Made by a program: the position numbers and the translations under genes. Shown piece after piece: positions 1 through 12,484 of a stretch of 64,000 nt of DNA. This stretch comes from Zygaena filipendulae. Lineage: Eukaryota; Arthropoda; Insecta; Lepidoptera; Zygaenidae. The stretch is taken from positions 14,148,501-14,212,500 of the forward strand of contig OU015655.1 in the NCBI GenBank assembly GCA_907165275.2. Reading direction: 5' to 3'. Position 1 is the first letter of the stretch; each line of letters opens with the position of its first letter. The notes under the pieces are model-generated. The model did not search any database and was not told the DNA's origin. It worked only from the letters and a program-made list of their open reading frames with translations.

Positions 1-548
1 TTTAAAATTATTGTTTTCGCCCTTGACTGCCCTTTTTTTAAATAGGCATAGCAAAGATTTTTATATTTATCGGTTAACAGCTGTTATGACTACTATCACC
101 TGGTTATGACTTGACGTCGATTTACGGGACAGCCTGTACACCTACCTATTTTATCCACTGGGCGATTCATTAGGAATTTTACATTACATTCAATTTCACG
201 AAAATTTCTTCAGCAGTTACAAAGCTTCATCGCTCATTATTGGTAAGTACCTACCATAGTGCAGATTCAGCATTTTAAACTACCTATGAACCGATAACGT
301 ATGTGTTGTTTTTTTGTAAGTTTTCGGAAGTAAAGGTGTGTTGTACTCTTCGGAACTGCTGGACTGGTTCAACAAACTCTTTCACGCATAGAAAAAGTTA
401 GAAGCTACCATACTTTTTAGAGTTCCCGAGGGTGTTTCGAAATTTACGTGGGTGAATCCGGGGAGAACAGATACAATTTTGTATTGTATTGTATTTATGT
501 AATGATCCGATTGTTTACAAATAGTAAAAGTCTGTATATCTTAATCTT

Positions 549-895
549 ACAACGTGTTAATGAATTAACTGAAAACTAGAAAGTAGTTTGCTCAGAATCG
601 ACTAGCGAATCGATCGCACTATGTTTTGATATAGGTTATATTTTTACATTTTTACTAGCCCATGTTTAAATTATTTATAATACAATATTTGGCGCGTACG
701 CCGCCCGCAGAAAAAAATTCGAACCGTTAGGCGCGGGCGTAGCGCTCGAAATTTTGTAGATAGGTCACCTCCAAACTAATGTTCAATAACTTTTAAAGTA
801 TTAATTTTTTCGACATAAAATATATCTTAATCATATTATTGTTTATTTTTTTAAATAGGGTGTATCAGGTTTTCAGTTAATTCTATACACGTTGT
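549..895 (-). mobile_element. MITE with ACAACGTGTTAATG ends, copy 1
   Basis: Terminal inverted repeats ACAACGTGTTAATGAATTAA and the inverse ending CACGTTGT. The interior has a GC-rich block around GGCGCGTACGCCGCCCGCAG in an otherwise AT-rich body. Confidence 0.78.
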
Positions 896-898
896 ATA

Positions 899-1166
899 TA
901 AATCACGTGTCACGACTCACGTTGTTTGTCCGCGATGGACTCCGAACTACTGAACGGATTTTGACAAGATTTTGTAACCATTTATAATATGGTCCAACTT
1001 AAAAGATAGGATAGTTTTTATCTCGGAATTCCCGCGGGAACTCCGGCACTAATGCGGGGAACAGCTAATCACCTTAAACTACTGTCAGGGGTACAAAGAA
1101 CTATTTCCAGGCAATTTCCGCGGGAACTCCGAAATCACAGCGGATGAAATCGCGGGGGACAGCTAG
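899..1166 (+). mobile_element. Helitron-like short element
   Basis: Conserved core GTTTGTCCGCGATGGACTCC, then CCGCGGGAACTCC and terminal GCGGATGAAATCGCGGGGGA with CAGCTAG|T. Same family as 10012, 16820 and 20121. Confidence 0.6.
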
Positions 1167-1684
1167 TATAATATATATTTGTATAAATGTATATAATACA
1201 CCTACTATAGGGGAGCCTCGATATTTATTATAATACTATTACTTAAGTACAATATTTAAAAAAAAAATCAAATCAAATCAAATATACTTTATTGCACACT
1301 CAGTAGAAGACACAATATTTACAAAACACAGAAACATATGGATACGTACAAACTACTATTTTACCTTAAAAAAAAAAGTGACAACTCTAAATTGAATATT
1401 TATATTAACATCTTGAATATTTTGCCTCGTGCGACATAATGTTTTATGCAAGCACGTTCGCGGTCGCTGTGTGGAATATTTACCCGTCTTCTCTCCTGTG
1501 GCGGTGTGTTATTTTATGAATATACGGGATAGATCATAGCGCTGTCTACCTACCTATCTTTGGTGAATATAAGATAACCCCGGTCGATCGGTATTCTATA
1601 AACAAACGACGAAAAAACAAGTGAACGATGAAAAAACAAACACAATACGAAAGTATGTATTACTTAAAAAAAAAAACACACACA

Positions 1685-1731
1685 CAATCGAACATATAAC
1701 CTCCTCCTTTTTGGAAGTCGGTTAAAAAGGG
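1685..1731. repeat. Short dispersed CCTCCTCCTTTTTGGAAGTC repeat
   Basis: CCTCCTCCTTTTTGGAAGTC then GGTTAAAAAG. Near copies at 46806-46838 and, inverted, at 20536-20568. Probably the end of a longer element whose class I cannot tell. Confidence 0.5.
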
Positions 1732-2109
1732 ATCAGTTTGGATGAAAAATCCGAATAGGTAAATTCCTCATGCAATGTGATATGTGCACTAAAAATCCAG
1801 AGGACTTGTTCAGCAGATCCAGACAGAGGGACCGGATGGAGGCGTATTTTTCACGCACTTGTTAAAATTGTTAATCACAATTTTTATTTATTTATTATAT
1901 TATAACATACATGATATACGGTTAAGACTAAAAGAGATCACAAAAAAGGATTAAGTTAATTATTTCTTACTTTATTTTAACTAACTTATAATAGTGCTTG
2001 GGCATATATCTCGCTAGGTACTTGTCCCAAACTGAACAAAGCTTCTACACGTACGTTTAATATATGTATCACTCACTGTATATAGTCAGACAATAAGCTA
2101 GTTTCCTGG

Positions 2110-2405
2110 GTAAAAAAATCAAAATTCTATTTAGTCTGTCAGTTAGATAATAAAAAAATAAAAGACACGTATTTTTAACTTTTTTAAAATAATGGAAATA
2201 TGCATAGATAAAGCGCTTTAAAGTTTAGGGTGGGGGACTCGTGACGTCACAGCTCGCTATAACGTGCGAACAAACTGTAGCGAGGCGTGACGTCATGTGA
2301 AATTTCGACTTGATATATCTCCGTTATTTTTTGGTTACATAAAAAAAAAAACGTTTCCAATATTTTTTAATAATCTACCTACAAAACGGACTAAAAAAAA
2401 TTTAG
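2110..2405 (+). mobile_element. MITE with TGACGTCA motifs, diverged copy
   Basis: Recognisable by TTTAGTCTGTCAGTTAGA, the GTGACGTCAC core, a second TGACGTCA and the TTTTTTAATAATCTACC...ACGGACTAAAA end. It is more diverged than the other copies. Confidence 0.65.
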
Positions 2406-2410
2406 GAAGC

Positions 2411-3300
2411 TAGCTTATTATTGATAAAAAAAACTTTTGACAGAAAAATTGTCCATTTTTTATTGAACACCGAATAAAACAACAACGTCAATTTCTTTAT
2501 ATTGCAACAAATTTTTTCACTGGTTTGCTTTAATGGAGCGCTCCCTTGTAGAATTATTATTAAAAGTTTCTACAATTCATATTATAGGTAGTTTCGAAGA
2601 ACTCTGTCATAGACATTAGACAGTTAGTTAAACGGACGGACAGACATGGGAGTGAAATATGTACATACATAAAGAGAGACAATAATATATGGATTTATAT
2701 ACAACAATTAACAACCTTACAATGGAACCTTTGACTCTGTATAAGTATATATTAAACACAGGTACAATATAGATCTTAACAACAATTCAAATTATTTAGG
2801 ACGGCAGTTCTTAAAAGACAAATTTAAAAGAAAAGCACCCACAAACGATATCGTTTCCACAATCTCCGTGTTTTGTCGGTATTCTTTTAAATTCTTATTA
2901 AAAGAACCGTATTATTAAATTTCCTTTGAAATGTAAAGGTATATAAACAAATCTAAAAGGTACCTAGTGCCTATAGGTAAATAATTTCATCCCAAACATA
3001 AATGAAATCTAAGTTAATTTCCATGAATTTACTTGTTAACAAATTGTTGAAATCCGAACCGAGTAATAATTATAATTACGAGTATATTAATTAAATACCT
3101 ACTAAGGTAGCGGTTGCACGCGACTCTACCCGCGGCAATGTGCAATGATACCATTCTCCTGGTCTTTGATACTAGCTGTCACCCGTGAGCTCACCCCCGT
3201 TGATTTTCAAGTTCTCGCGGGAAAAACTACCCTATTTCCTCTTCTGTACCCCCTGAAAACGTGTTAGACATAAAAACGTAACATAAACACTCACTTTCGC
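2411..3300. other. No gene recognised
   Basis: AT-rich DNA with short open frames only; no splice-linked coding signal and no repeat I could name. Confidence 0.5.
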
Positions 3301-4059
3301 ATTATAATTTATTAGTATACCAAAGGATAAGGATACTATAAATACGGAAGAAATTTCTGTCTGTTACCTTACCGCGCCTTAACTACCTACTTTACTTATC
3401 ATTATGAAATTTTGCACCCCAACACGCTGTCAGAAGTATACAGAAAAGGACATGGGATACTTTGTATCCCAGAATCCGTCGGTAACTCTGAAATGAACAC
3501 GGGTAAAACCGCGGGGAACGGCTACTTAGTGATAAGTATGGATTAAACGCGAGCTGAGCGCGTTGAATGGGCATAATTTCGCAACTCCCCACAATTGCTC
3601 TCCACGACATTGTTGTGGCTTAGATAGCTAGTGGACCACTGCACTGTGATCGGCCGACAGTCCCCTTTTTGCCCCTTTTCGCGAACCTATTTTTATTATG
3701 TGCCTCTCTTTGTGTCGCTTGCACAAAGGGAGGGAGCGATCTCGGCAACCGCTGATACCCAGCGAAGTTTAATTTCAGCCGTTGTGAAATCGACTGGAGG
3801 GTGGATACACGTTTTCGCTTTTATTGCCACAACCTTTCTTGCTTACGCGAAAAAATAGAATGTGCTTATGAAAATGTACATTGCATCACAGGAGGTGAGG
3901 CTTGCTATTCGATCGCATCAGTGATTTTGCACTTTCGCTGTATCTACCTATAAGAGACCAAAAAATAGAAAAGATAGAAAGAAGGAAACTATATTTATTT
4001 TTTAGCAGAACAAACACACTAACACGTAAATATTATAATAGGCTACTTGACATGTAATT

Positions 4060-4225
4060 TTTGTTTTAAGACTGTCCTGTAGATTCATAAAAAATAGTTG
4101 ACACGTATTTTTCTTTTTTTACGTAAGCAATAAATAACGGAGATACTTCGAGTTGAAATTTCGCGTGATGTCACAAGCAGGTAAGTACAGGTTTTACTTT
4201 GATGCGCTTTATCCAAGTATATATT
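4060..4225 (-). mobile_element. Diverged fragment related to the CRE-motif MITE
   Basis: Shows the reverse-strand block with ACACGTATTTTTC, an ACGTAA run, TAACGGAGATA and GTTGAAATTTCGCGTGATGT. Only one degenerate octamer (GATGTCA) is left. Confidence 0.45.
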
Positions 4226-4421
4226 CATTAATTTGAAAAAACAAATGTACGTGTCCATTATATAATATGTATAGGCTAAGAACTTGTGTTAACCACAAAT
4301 AAACGCATTTTATTTAATTAAGCATTTATTATTTTCTCATTATTGACGGATTGAATAGAGTCAAGTAGCCTATTAGGTTTTTGAATACGTTACCATAACT
4401 TTCTATCATATTTATGGGAAT

Positions 4422-4665
4422 AATTGGACATAGATATGCAATAGTGTGTTAACCCACACTGGAGAAATTTTGTGTAAATCCTGTTTTAAAAGCTTAGCGC
4501 CATTTTGTGTCAACATTTTTTATGTTTAATACTTAGTTACATATTTAAGCAATGTAATAAGGTAAACACATACTAAAAAAATGTTCCCTAACTCTCAATA
4601 AATCGTTCTGAATCAATAACTTAAGTTTGTGGGTTAACATGTTATTGCTTATCTGCGTCCAATTA
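4422..4665 (+). mobile_element. MITE with TTGGAC..AGATAAGCAATA ends, copy 1
   Basis: About 244 bp. Left end TTGGACATAGATATGCAATA then GTGTGTTAACCCACA; right end is the inverse, TGTGGGTTAACATGTTATTG then CTTATCTGCGTCCAA. No coding capacity. Five copies in the window share this structure. Confidence 0.8.
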
Positions 4666-4916
4666 TGGCGGACAGCCCCACTAACTCTATACACTTTTTT
4701 TTCTTAAATATAATTCAAATTACGTGAATTTAATTTCATTATTACGAGCCCAGAATAGATTATTCAAATGAAAACTACCCAGTAGAGAAAGTAGGTTATA
4801 TACTTTGGTAAAAAAGTTACGCTTATGCTAACTTAAAAATTCGTTTAAAAAAGCTACATCATCAACTTAGTTTTTTTTTTCAACACCACCAATTCAACAC
4901 AGCAATACTTTTTTTG

Positions 4917-5115
4917 TGGTGTGTTAACCCACGTCATTGGAGAAATTTTGAGTAAATCGTGTTTTAAATTTATAGCGCCATTTTGTGTCAACATTTTTTA
5001 TGTTCTACATTAGTGTAAACACATAATTAAAACACGTTCTATAACTCTCAATAAAGCTTTCTGTATCTATAACTTAATTTTGTGGGTTAACATGTTATTG
5101 CTCATCGGCATCCAT
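4917..5115 (+). mobile_element. MITE of the AGATAAGCAATA family, 5'-truncated copy 2
   Basis: Begins inside the left terminal repeat (GTGTGTTAACCCACGTCATT) and runs to CATGTTATTGCTCATCGGCA. It lacks the outermost left bases. Confidence 0.7.
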
Positions 5116-5116
5116 A

Positions 5117-6680
5117 TATGAACCAATCACAAATATAATATATCACTATACTCACAAGGAGGGTACAGATGAAGGAAGAGGTTACGCCTTTCATTTGTAT
5201 GTTAATGGCATCTGTGATGGCAGCCTATTTGGTACATTTAAGACTAGTGTATATAATTGTATAACAATATTTTAAGTACCTATATACAGGAACAGAAGGG
5301 AATATTCACTATAAAAAAAAGGAAAAATTGTGTCCAACTTGAAAGGTTTTTGACTCATTTCTGGGCCTAAATATAGTATGGTTTAAAAACTAATGGAATG
5401 TTTTTCGACGTTTGATTCTGAATAAACTATAACTTGAAAAAGATACATTTTATGTCCTGAAAAGTTTTTCGGACTTTCAAGATAGGTATAATTAGAATTC
5501 ATTTATTCGATAGGTAAAGGAACATACAGATAAATAAATTGAATAAAACTACCATTTGTTCGTCAATCTGTATGGTTTTTTAGCATAGACTATATAGTTT
5601 TAAATAAATTAAATATGAAATTTTAATCCATTTCTGAATTGTATAAATACTGGGTGTTTTTTTCGTGTAAAATACGGTCTATAAGAAATCAAAACATAAC
5701 GATAAGATCTTGTGGGGTTCAGAGATGGGGTAAGGCCTTCGGCTTCGGCCTTCAATAAATAAAAGGTTAATTTTAAAGTATTAGAAATGAGGCGGGATAC
5801 CTATCATACCGAGTGGCATATACTAGTAGCCGCCTCGTTACAATCTAGCAGAATCTGTTGATATTGAATTTGGAATATTTAAATCAAATTTATATTTTAA
5901 ATTTAATTAAGAAACAAATTATCTTTTATTACATACTTAGGTCAGACAGTGAACGTATAATTTAGAACTGAGATACTTAACCACGAAGTTGTTAATTAAA
6001 ATGTCTATAATAGGCACCATAGCAAACGGCAGTAGTTAACTACATATAATATTATACAACATTCAATGTGTTACAAAGAAGAAATTCATTTGTTGTACAA
6101 ACTAACTCAGTGGACTCAGTGGCTCGTAAACCTTCCCTTCAATTTTCACACCTCACGAGTGGAAAGAACAACATCGCTGAAAACAAATCACTGAGTTTCG
6201 AAGCGATCTCGCTCAGGAGCTGAGTGTGTAGTGCACGAAATTCTGTCACCCCGACATAATGTATTCAAAGGAGGGGAAATAAAGAATTCGTGAACCCATT
6301 CGTCAGTATATTTACCTATGTTTCGCGTAATAGAAAAAGTTTTTTTTTTTTTTGCTAAACTTTGAGTATCTGAATGGGTATGTTGAAAATGTAAAGCACC
6401 ATCACGAATGTTGGAGATTGGTGATAAATGTACCAAAAACTAAGAAGTAGGTAAATCAAAAAGGGTAACAAAAAGGGATGTACCGAACTGAAACTAAGTT
6501 TTAGGTAAAACAATTTCCGAAGATCGACCTTTTTAAAAAAAATCTACAACTTGTTTATCTTAATATGAATATTTAGAAAAAAATTAATAAAGAAAAAACC
6601 TACAACTATACCTACGTCATAATAGCTTTATTCACTTACGCATAATTAGCTGAACATCATCATAGCGCTATAATATTTGT
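5117..6680. other. No gene recognised
   Basis: AT-rich stretch. Short frames only, including one at 6188-6436 with no family resemblance. From about 6687 Helitron-like debris begins. Confidence 0.5.
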
Positions 6681-7159
6681 TATTATCTGCCCCCCGCAGT
6701 TTCACCCGCGGTAATTTCGGAGGTTCCGCGGGAATTCCGGGATAAAAAGTGCCCTATGTCCTTTTCTATACTCCTGACAAAGTGATTGCATGCATGGCTA
6801 TTGTTCCAACAGTTCACGCGTGATGCCGTGACAAAAGGAAGTAGGGATTAATTTTTTTATATATCTATAGATATAGGTATATCTTTATAAATAAAAACGA
6901 TTCGCCGAAATGTATGTGATAGCACAACTTGCAAACGAATGTATCAAATTGGCTAATTATTTTTTTATGTTCATTATTGTCAGGATATCTAAGATTTGTA
7001 TAAAAGAAGTTTGAAGTTCCTGCGTGAATTCCGAAACTCACGTGGGTGAATCTCCGAAACGGTTGGGCCAATTTTGACGGGAATTCACTGTTAATTAGCT
7101 GAAGGGTTAAGTTTGGCTACTGCCTACTTTGGAGTTTTTGCGGGAAAATCGAACAATAG

Positions 7160-7485
7160 GGATGTGGACTACTTTTGAAAATCAAAATTCTAATTAGTCC
7201 GTCAGTTAGAAAATAAAAAGACAATAGACACGTATTTTTTGCTTTTTCAAATAAATTAAAATATACAGAGATAAAGCGCATTAAAGTTCAGGGTGAGGGG
7301 GTCGTGACGTCACTAACCGCTAAAACCGGCATACAAACTGTCAGAATAGTGACGTCACGCGGAATTTCAACTCAATATATTGCCGTTATTTTTTGATTAC
7401 GTAAAAAAAGAAAAAATACGTGTCCAATATTTTTTAATAATCTACAAGACGGACTAAAAAATAAAAATTAGTCAACATGCCCATT
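7160..7485 (+). mobile_element. MITE with paired TGACGTCA motifs, copy A
   Basis: A 326-bp element with terminal inverted ends around GATGTGGACTACTTTTGAAA and its diverged complement at ATTAGTCAACATGCCCATT. Both ends carry AGTCCGTC. TGACGTCA occurs at 7305-7312 and 7350-7357. No ORF. Confidence 0.8.
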
Positions 7486-8759
7486 CAATATTTATACATT
7501 TGACCTACTTTATGTCATCAAGAATTAAATATAATACATATATTTAACAATATTTACGTAGAGCATGTATACAAAATAGTTGGCAAACAGGCAAAGACTG
7601 TTTCAAGCTGAATCTATTTCTTACTCTCATCAGTTTTGCATGGTCATGTTTTTGCGGACGATTGGAGAGTATTTCAGAGGATCGTTCGAGAGAGAATCGC
7701 GAACGTACCGCCTCTACTGTGTCAACACGGGAAACAGCAGAGGCGTAGAAATTCCTCTACTTAGGTATATTAGGTGAATCTGATTTTTTTTAATTAAATA
7801 TATTATGCCAAGTACATCAAGATTGTTCAATCTATACCAATACCTACTAATCTATGTTGTATTAAGAGGTAAAGTTTGTGAGTTTGTGAATTGTGAGTTA
7901 CGTCACAAACTAGGGGGGGTATACTCTGGATCTACTGAACCGATTTCGAAAATTCATATGTCAATAGAATGCTACAGTGTTCCTGAGTATCATAGGCTAC
8001 ATGTAAATTCGAAATTCTCACGGGAACTCTGAAATTTCAGTAGGTGAAACCGCGAGGGAACAGCTGCTATTCAATAATTGAGAGACGTGGATATAATTTT
8101 TTGTGTATTTCACCTATTTGATGGATCCACTTTATAGTTCACCGGAAATGACGTGCAATTGTGAAACATAATCCTAACTAGTACCTACTATAAATGCGAA
8201 ACCTAAGTTTGTTTGTCATGCTTTCATGCCTCGACCGATACTCAAACGATCTTTATGAAATTTTGCATATTATTCCCGTGGGGAACAGCTCAAAAATTAA
8301 TATTTGACAAGGAAAAAGAAAACTTTCAGATTGGTTAAAGTTTTCAAAGCAAAAAACACGTTTTTAAGATCATTAAAGTGTTTTTTTTATTAAACAAAGC
8401 CGACGACAGTGTTTACAGCAATTTATTCTTTAAAAAATTTGCGTTGGATCCCTTTACTTCCAGTCGTATTATGAAATAAAGTGATCTATCTCCTAATTTA
8501 TCTGTATGCTGATTTTATAATTTTTTGCGTTTTTATTTGTTTGTATTTTTGTAATAGATAAAATCAAAATTATTGAACCGATAAAAAAACATAAGAAGCT
8601 ACTGTGTTTTTGAGGGAAATAGGGTTTGCTTAATCCGGGATCTCCACAGGAATGAAATTAAAGGGGTTGAAACCGGGGTAGTAAGTACTTAATTTTAATA
8701 GTAAGGTCGTAAGAAATTAAGCCTGACATGTGATAATGTAATAATGTACCTAATAATGA

Positions 8760-9090
8760 AGATGTGGACTAGGTACTTTTGAAAATCAAATTCTAATTAG
8801 TCCGTCAGTTAGAAAAAAAAAAAAACAATAGACACGTATTTTTTACTTTTTTAAATAAATTAATATTTACAGAGATAAAGCGCATTAAAGCTTAGGGGGA
8901 GGGGGTCGTGACGTCACTAACCGCTAAAACCGTCATACAAACTGTCAGAATAGTGACGTCACGCGAAATTTCAACTCAATATATCGCCGTTATTTTTTGA
9001 TTACGTAAAAAAAGAAAAGAAACGTGTCCAATATTTTTTTAATAATCTACAAGACGGACTAAAAAATAAAAATTAGTCAACATGCCCATT
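8760..9090 (+). mobile_element. MITE with paired TGACGTCA motifs, copy B
   Basis: Nearly identical to the copy at 7160-7485 over its full length and in the same orientation, 1.3 kb away. Both palindromic CRE-like octamers are intact. Confidence 0.8.
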
Positions 9091-9241
9091 TACTTAATTC
9101 ACTGAAATTTGCAATATTGTTTGTATCGATTTGATCTATGTGGACTGTTACGTTATGAATATGAATATATGAAGGAATGTAGGTACTTCACAGTTTCATT
9201 GATCAAATAAGTTTTCGAGTTTATGCATCGTGGTTTATGCA

Positions 9242-9472
9242 GGCCCTTATTCACTATGACCAACAACATTCCTTGCCCATAACGCGCGTTCCAAAAACGC
9301 ATTTCCGAACGTTCTACATGCCAAGATAGTAGAAATTATTATTCTTTATGCCATGAGAAACGTTGTGAATGTATTTTTTTGCAATAAAACTTCTTTGATG
9401 ACAAGAGAAAGACAGTTTTTGCGGCGTCTTATCTTAGCGCGGCGTGTTATGGTCATAGTGAATAATGGCCCT
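9242..9472. mobile_element. MITE with GGCCCTTATTCACTATGACC ends, copy 1
   Basis: Terminal inverted repeats GGCCCTTATTCACTATGACC and the inverse TATGGTCATAGTGAATAATGGCCC, 230 bp apart. No ORF. Confidence 0.78.
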
Positions 9473-9601
9473 GGTATGTACAATTAATCCCTAGATTAAT
9501 CAAGGACTAAAGAAACCGTACCAACAATCAAGGCGCAAGGACGGATTAAATACATAATAGGTTTCCCTCATTAGTAAGGCTAGATGTTGAGTGGTAATAA
9601 T

Positions 9602-9844
9602 AATCGGACGCAGATAAGCAATAACATGTTAACCCACAAAACGAAGTTATTGATTCAGAACGTTTTATTGAGAGTTAGAGAACGTTTTTTAATTATGTGT
9701 TTACCTTATTACATTGTTTAAATATGAAAATAAATATTGAACATAAAAACATTGACACATAATGGCGCTATAATTTTAAAACTTTAATTTAATCAAAATT
9801 TCTCCAGTGCGGGTTAACACACTATTGCTTATCTATGTCCAATT
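9602..9844 (-). mobile_element. MITE of the AGATAAGCAATA family, copy 3
   Basis: Reverse-orientation copy with both terminal repeats (CGGACGCAGATAAGCAATAA and CTATTGCTTATCTATGTCCA). Confidence 0.8.
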
Positions 9845-10011
9845 TTGTAGGTACATTTGACGTGACGACCCGATTGGCGCAGTAGGTCACCATGCCTACC
9901 CGCTAATCAGAGGTTCGATTCCGATTTCCGGTGAGGGTGGGCTGTGTGTGATGAACACGGGGTCCCACTTTCCAGTCTAGGCGTGTTTATATATCTATAT
10001 CTAATATATAA

Positions 10012-10244
10012 TCTAATCTAATATATAATATAAATCACGTGTCACGATGTTTGTCCGCGATGGACTCCGAAACTACTGAACGGATTTTGATAAAATTTTG
10101 AAACCATTTATAATATGGTCCATCTTAAAAGATAGTTTTTATCCCGGAATTCCCTCGGGAACCGAAGGACATAGAGTACTTTTTTCCCGCAACCTCCGCG
10201 GGAGCTCCGAAATTACCGCGGATGAAATCGCGGGGGACAGCTAG
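10012..10244 (+). mobile_element. Helitron-like short element inside a SINE
   Basis: Starts TCTAATCTAATATATAATAT and ends with a GC-rich palindrome (CCGCGGATGAAATCGCGG) followed by GGGACAGCTAG and a T. A terminal hairpin plus CTAG before T is the Helitron 3' signature. No target duplication seen. Confidence 0.65.
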
Positions 10245-10267
10245 TTATAATATATATTATTATAATA

Positions 10268-10883
10268 TATAAAGCTGGATTGCCACTCACTCATTGACAT
10301 AATTGTTCTCCCAGAAGGAGCATCTCTAGGTTGATACAATGTATGGAACATGTAGAGGGGACGTTTCGGTGATTATGGGAAAACCTCGACATCTTCGATT
10401 CCTGCTTCTCATCAGGTAGCGAGTCGACTGCCCGCCGAAACTATCCATCGAAAGTGAAAACGTTTCTAACTAAATTTCATCCACACCTTGGGCAAATTTC
10501 AATAGTGTAACTTTTTTTTCAAAATGGCGGAAAAAAACATGGCCGCCGAACAAAATTCAAACTCGATTATCTCAGAAACTATAGGAGTCTGATGGGGAGT
10601 GCTCAAACAAATGTCATAGAGGTCGATGGGGGCAACCGCCTGGCGTGGTAAAAATCCAAAATGGCGGATTCAAAATGGCGGCCGAAAAAAAAGTTGATCC
10701 GATCCGGGTGAGGTTCGGCGTCCGGGGGTTTTTGGGGTCGCTGATGCCGAATATCGAATCAGTTTTTCGATTGCGTCATTTTTCAAGATGGCCGCCGAAC
10801 ATTAGTTGTTTGTATGGGGAAATTGTTTCGGCCCTGGCTCGGAAACGCGAGCTGCTCGCAGCTCGCGCACAGGGCGAATCTAG
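10268..10883 (+). mobile_element. Second Helitron-like element with long hairpin end
   Basis: The 3' end has a 9-bp perfect stem (GCGAGCTGC/GCAGCTCGC, 10847-10866) and then, 13 bases later, CTAG at 10880-10883 followed by T. The body carries ATGGCGG/GGCCGCC motifs at about 10521, 10538, 10658, 10672 and 10785. No transposase coding. The left border is uncertain. Confidence 0.55.
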
Positions 10884-11375
10884 TATATATATATATATGG
10901 AATTCAATGTAGTATATACCACGTTTGCTTGGTTTCTACGACACAAGCTAATAGCTTACTGTGGGATCAAGTAGATCTGTGTGTTGTGAAGAGTATTATT
11001 TTTATTATTTCAATGCTGAAGATTAAAAAAAATTAAGGGAATATATGGGTTAAGGGTATGTGAGTTCTCATAAGAATTTCATTAGATATTTTATCTCGCT
11101 ACGGTTGCTATTTCTTTTCCGATACCTCCAATATCACTATTTGTGCAAAAAAAACTACATTAAGTAAGAAATAGTGAGTTTGTTTCTCTGTTTGTTCGTT
11201 ACATACTACCTATACCGGTAGGTACGTACTTAAAATAGTTCCTGCGGGAATCCCGAAACTCACGCGGGGCATAACTGATAATTGATATATATAAAAATCT
11301 CGTTCCACTGAACTCTTTTGCAATAAAATAATAATAAATTATATAAAAAAAAAACCAATTTTATCTATACTTCCA

Positions 11376-11687
11376 TACTATAATAAAAGAGTAGAATCCG
11401 CGATTCTGTACATTGAATATTTTTACCTAAAATTGAGAGGGGTGATAAAAAGAAGAGTAACCAAGCCCAAAAAAATAAGTTTGTAAAATTATTTTCTGTC
11501 TGGCTGTCTGTCTGTCTGTTCGCGATAATCTCAGCATCCACCGAACCGATTGTCATGCGGTTTTCACAGGTAGATTAAACGTAGCCTGGAGCTACATATA
11601 GGCTTTGTTTCATTGAAATCGGATGTCGGGAAAAAAATTTGTTTTGTATAAAAACCTTTCATGCGGGTGAAACCGCGGGGCTCAGCT
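11376..11687 (+). mobile_element. Helitron-like element, longer subfamily, copy 1
   Basis: Begins ATACTATAATAAAAGAGTAG, has a CTGTCTGTCTGTCTGTTCGC run, and ends GGTGAAACCGCGGGGCTCAG. Full-length relative at 62212-62513 and a 5' fragment at 43892-43985. Confidence 0.6.
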
Positions 11688-11699
11688 ATTTCAAAATAT

Positions 11700-12480
11700 G
11701 TTTATTACTTAGGATCGGTACAATCACTTATAATCGTCAGCAAGCGGTTCTTAAAATTAAGTGAATGTAAATTAATTCTTAAATTAAATTAAATTCTTAA
11801 ATTATTATTTGTAAATTTGTATTTGTAATTATATTTTGTAACGGATTTATCTTTTAATAGATAAGTTGTTTTTTTGTTTACTTATTAACATGGTTAATCA
11901 TTAGAAAGTCAAAGCCATCCGATTTATTCTTAGTGGAAACAAGCCTATTTGGAGTCACTGAGCACTTTTATACAATCTATCATTTACTATTTTATACTAA
12001 TACCCCGAAAATACACTGAATAACTTTTAACCCTTAATAACCGAATTGTAATAAAACTAGGGAGCCGACCGATCTCCACCTAGCTATCCAATTCAAGTCT
12101 CAATTTATTCTTAAAATGTCTGACCAATCAGTAAAAAAAACAGTTGATGAATTACTGTCAGTTCGGAACGCGCGCTCTACTGAAAAGAACTGACAAGATG
12201 AACTCGGCAGGGTTGTTGTCAGCATTGAAAACGTTCTATTATTAAGGTGCCTATTTAATGTAATAAACACTTTCAGGAACATGAAAAGTATTGAAGAGTC
12301 TTCAAGGCCGAGTGTTTTATTGGGAAACGTAAAGGAAAACAAACATTTGCACATGTCGTGTTTTGAGTTCGAAAACAGTTATTTACCTACTTAGTATCTA
12401 TTTAGAGAAGTTCAATGGACGGGAGGCGTGCTTACTCCGGGCACACAAAATTTCCATGTTGTTTTTTCTTTCAACCTACG
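11700..12480. other. No gene recognised
   Basis: Between a Helitron-like element and a SINE. The frame at 12100-12354 (minus) has no recognisable domain or splice context. Confidence 0.5.
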
Positions 12481-12484
12481 TATA

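Larger units (their letters stand above)
9867..11015 (+). mobile_element. tRNA-derived SINE, split by two nested Helitron-like elements
   Basis: The 5' head is at 9867-10011 (GACCCGATTGGCGCAGTAGG; promoter B-box GGTTCGATTCC). The 3' half is at about 10890-11015 (ACCACGTTTGCTTGG, then TCAAGTAGATCTGTGTGTTG and a TTATT tail). The middle (about 10012-10883) is occupied by two other elements. Confidence 0.75.

Noticed and set aside
1..240. Possible 5' exon ending TATTG|GTAAGTACC at about 243
   Set aside because: The donor is good, but no upstream start, domain or acceptor can be shown; one splice-like site is not enough.
7160..9090. Regularly spaced repeats resembling a CRISPR or integron array
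   Set aside because: The repeats are dispersed 300-bp MITE copies in a eukaryotic genome; there are no short direct repeats with unique spacers.
10645..10974. 109-codon plus-strand frame beginning MVKIQNGGFKMAA
   Set aside because: Spans the hairpin end of a Helitron-like element and the SINE junction, so it cannot be one gene.
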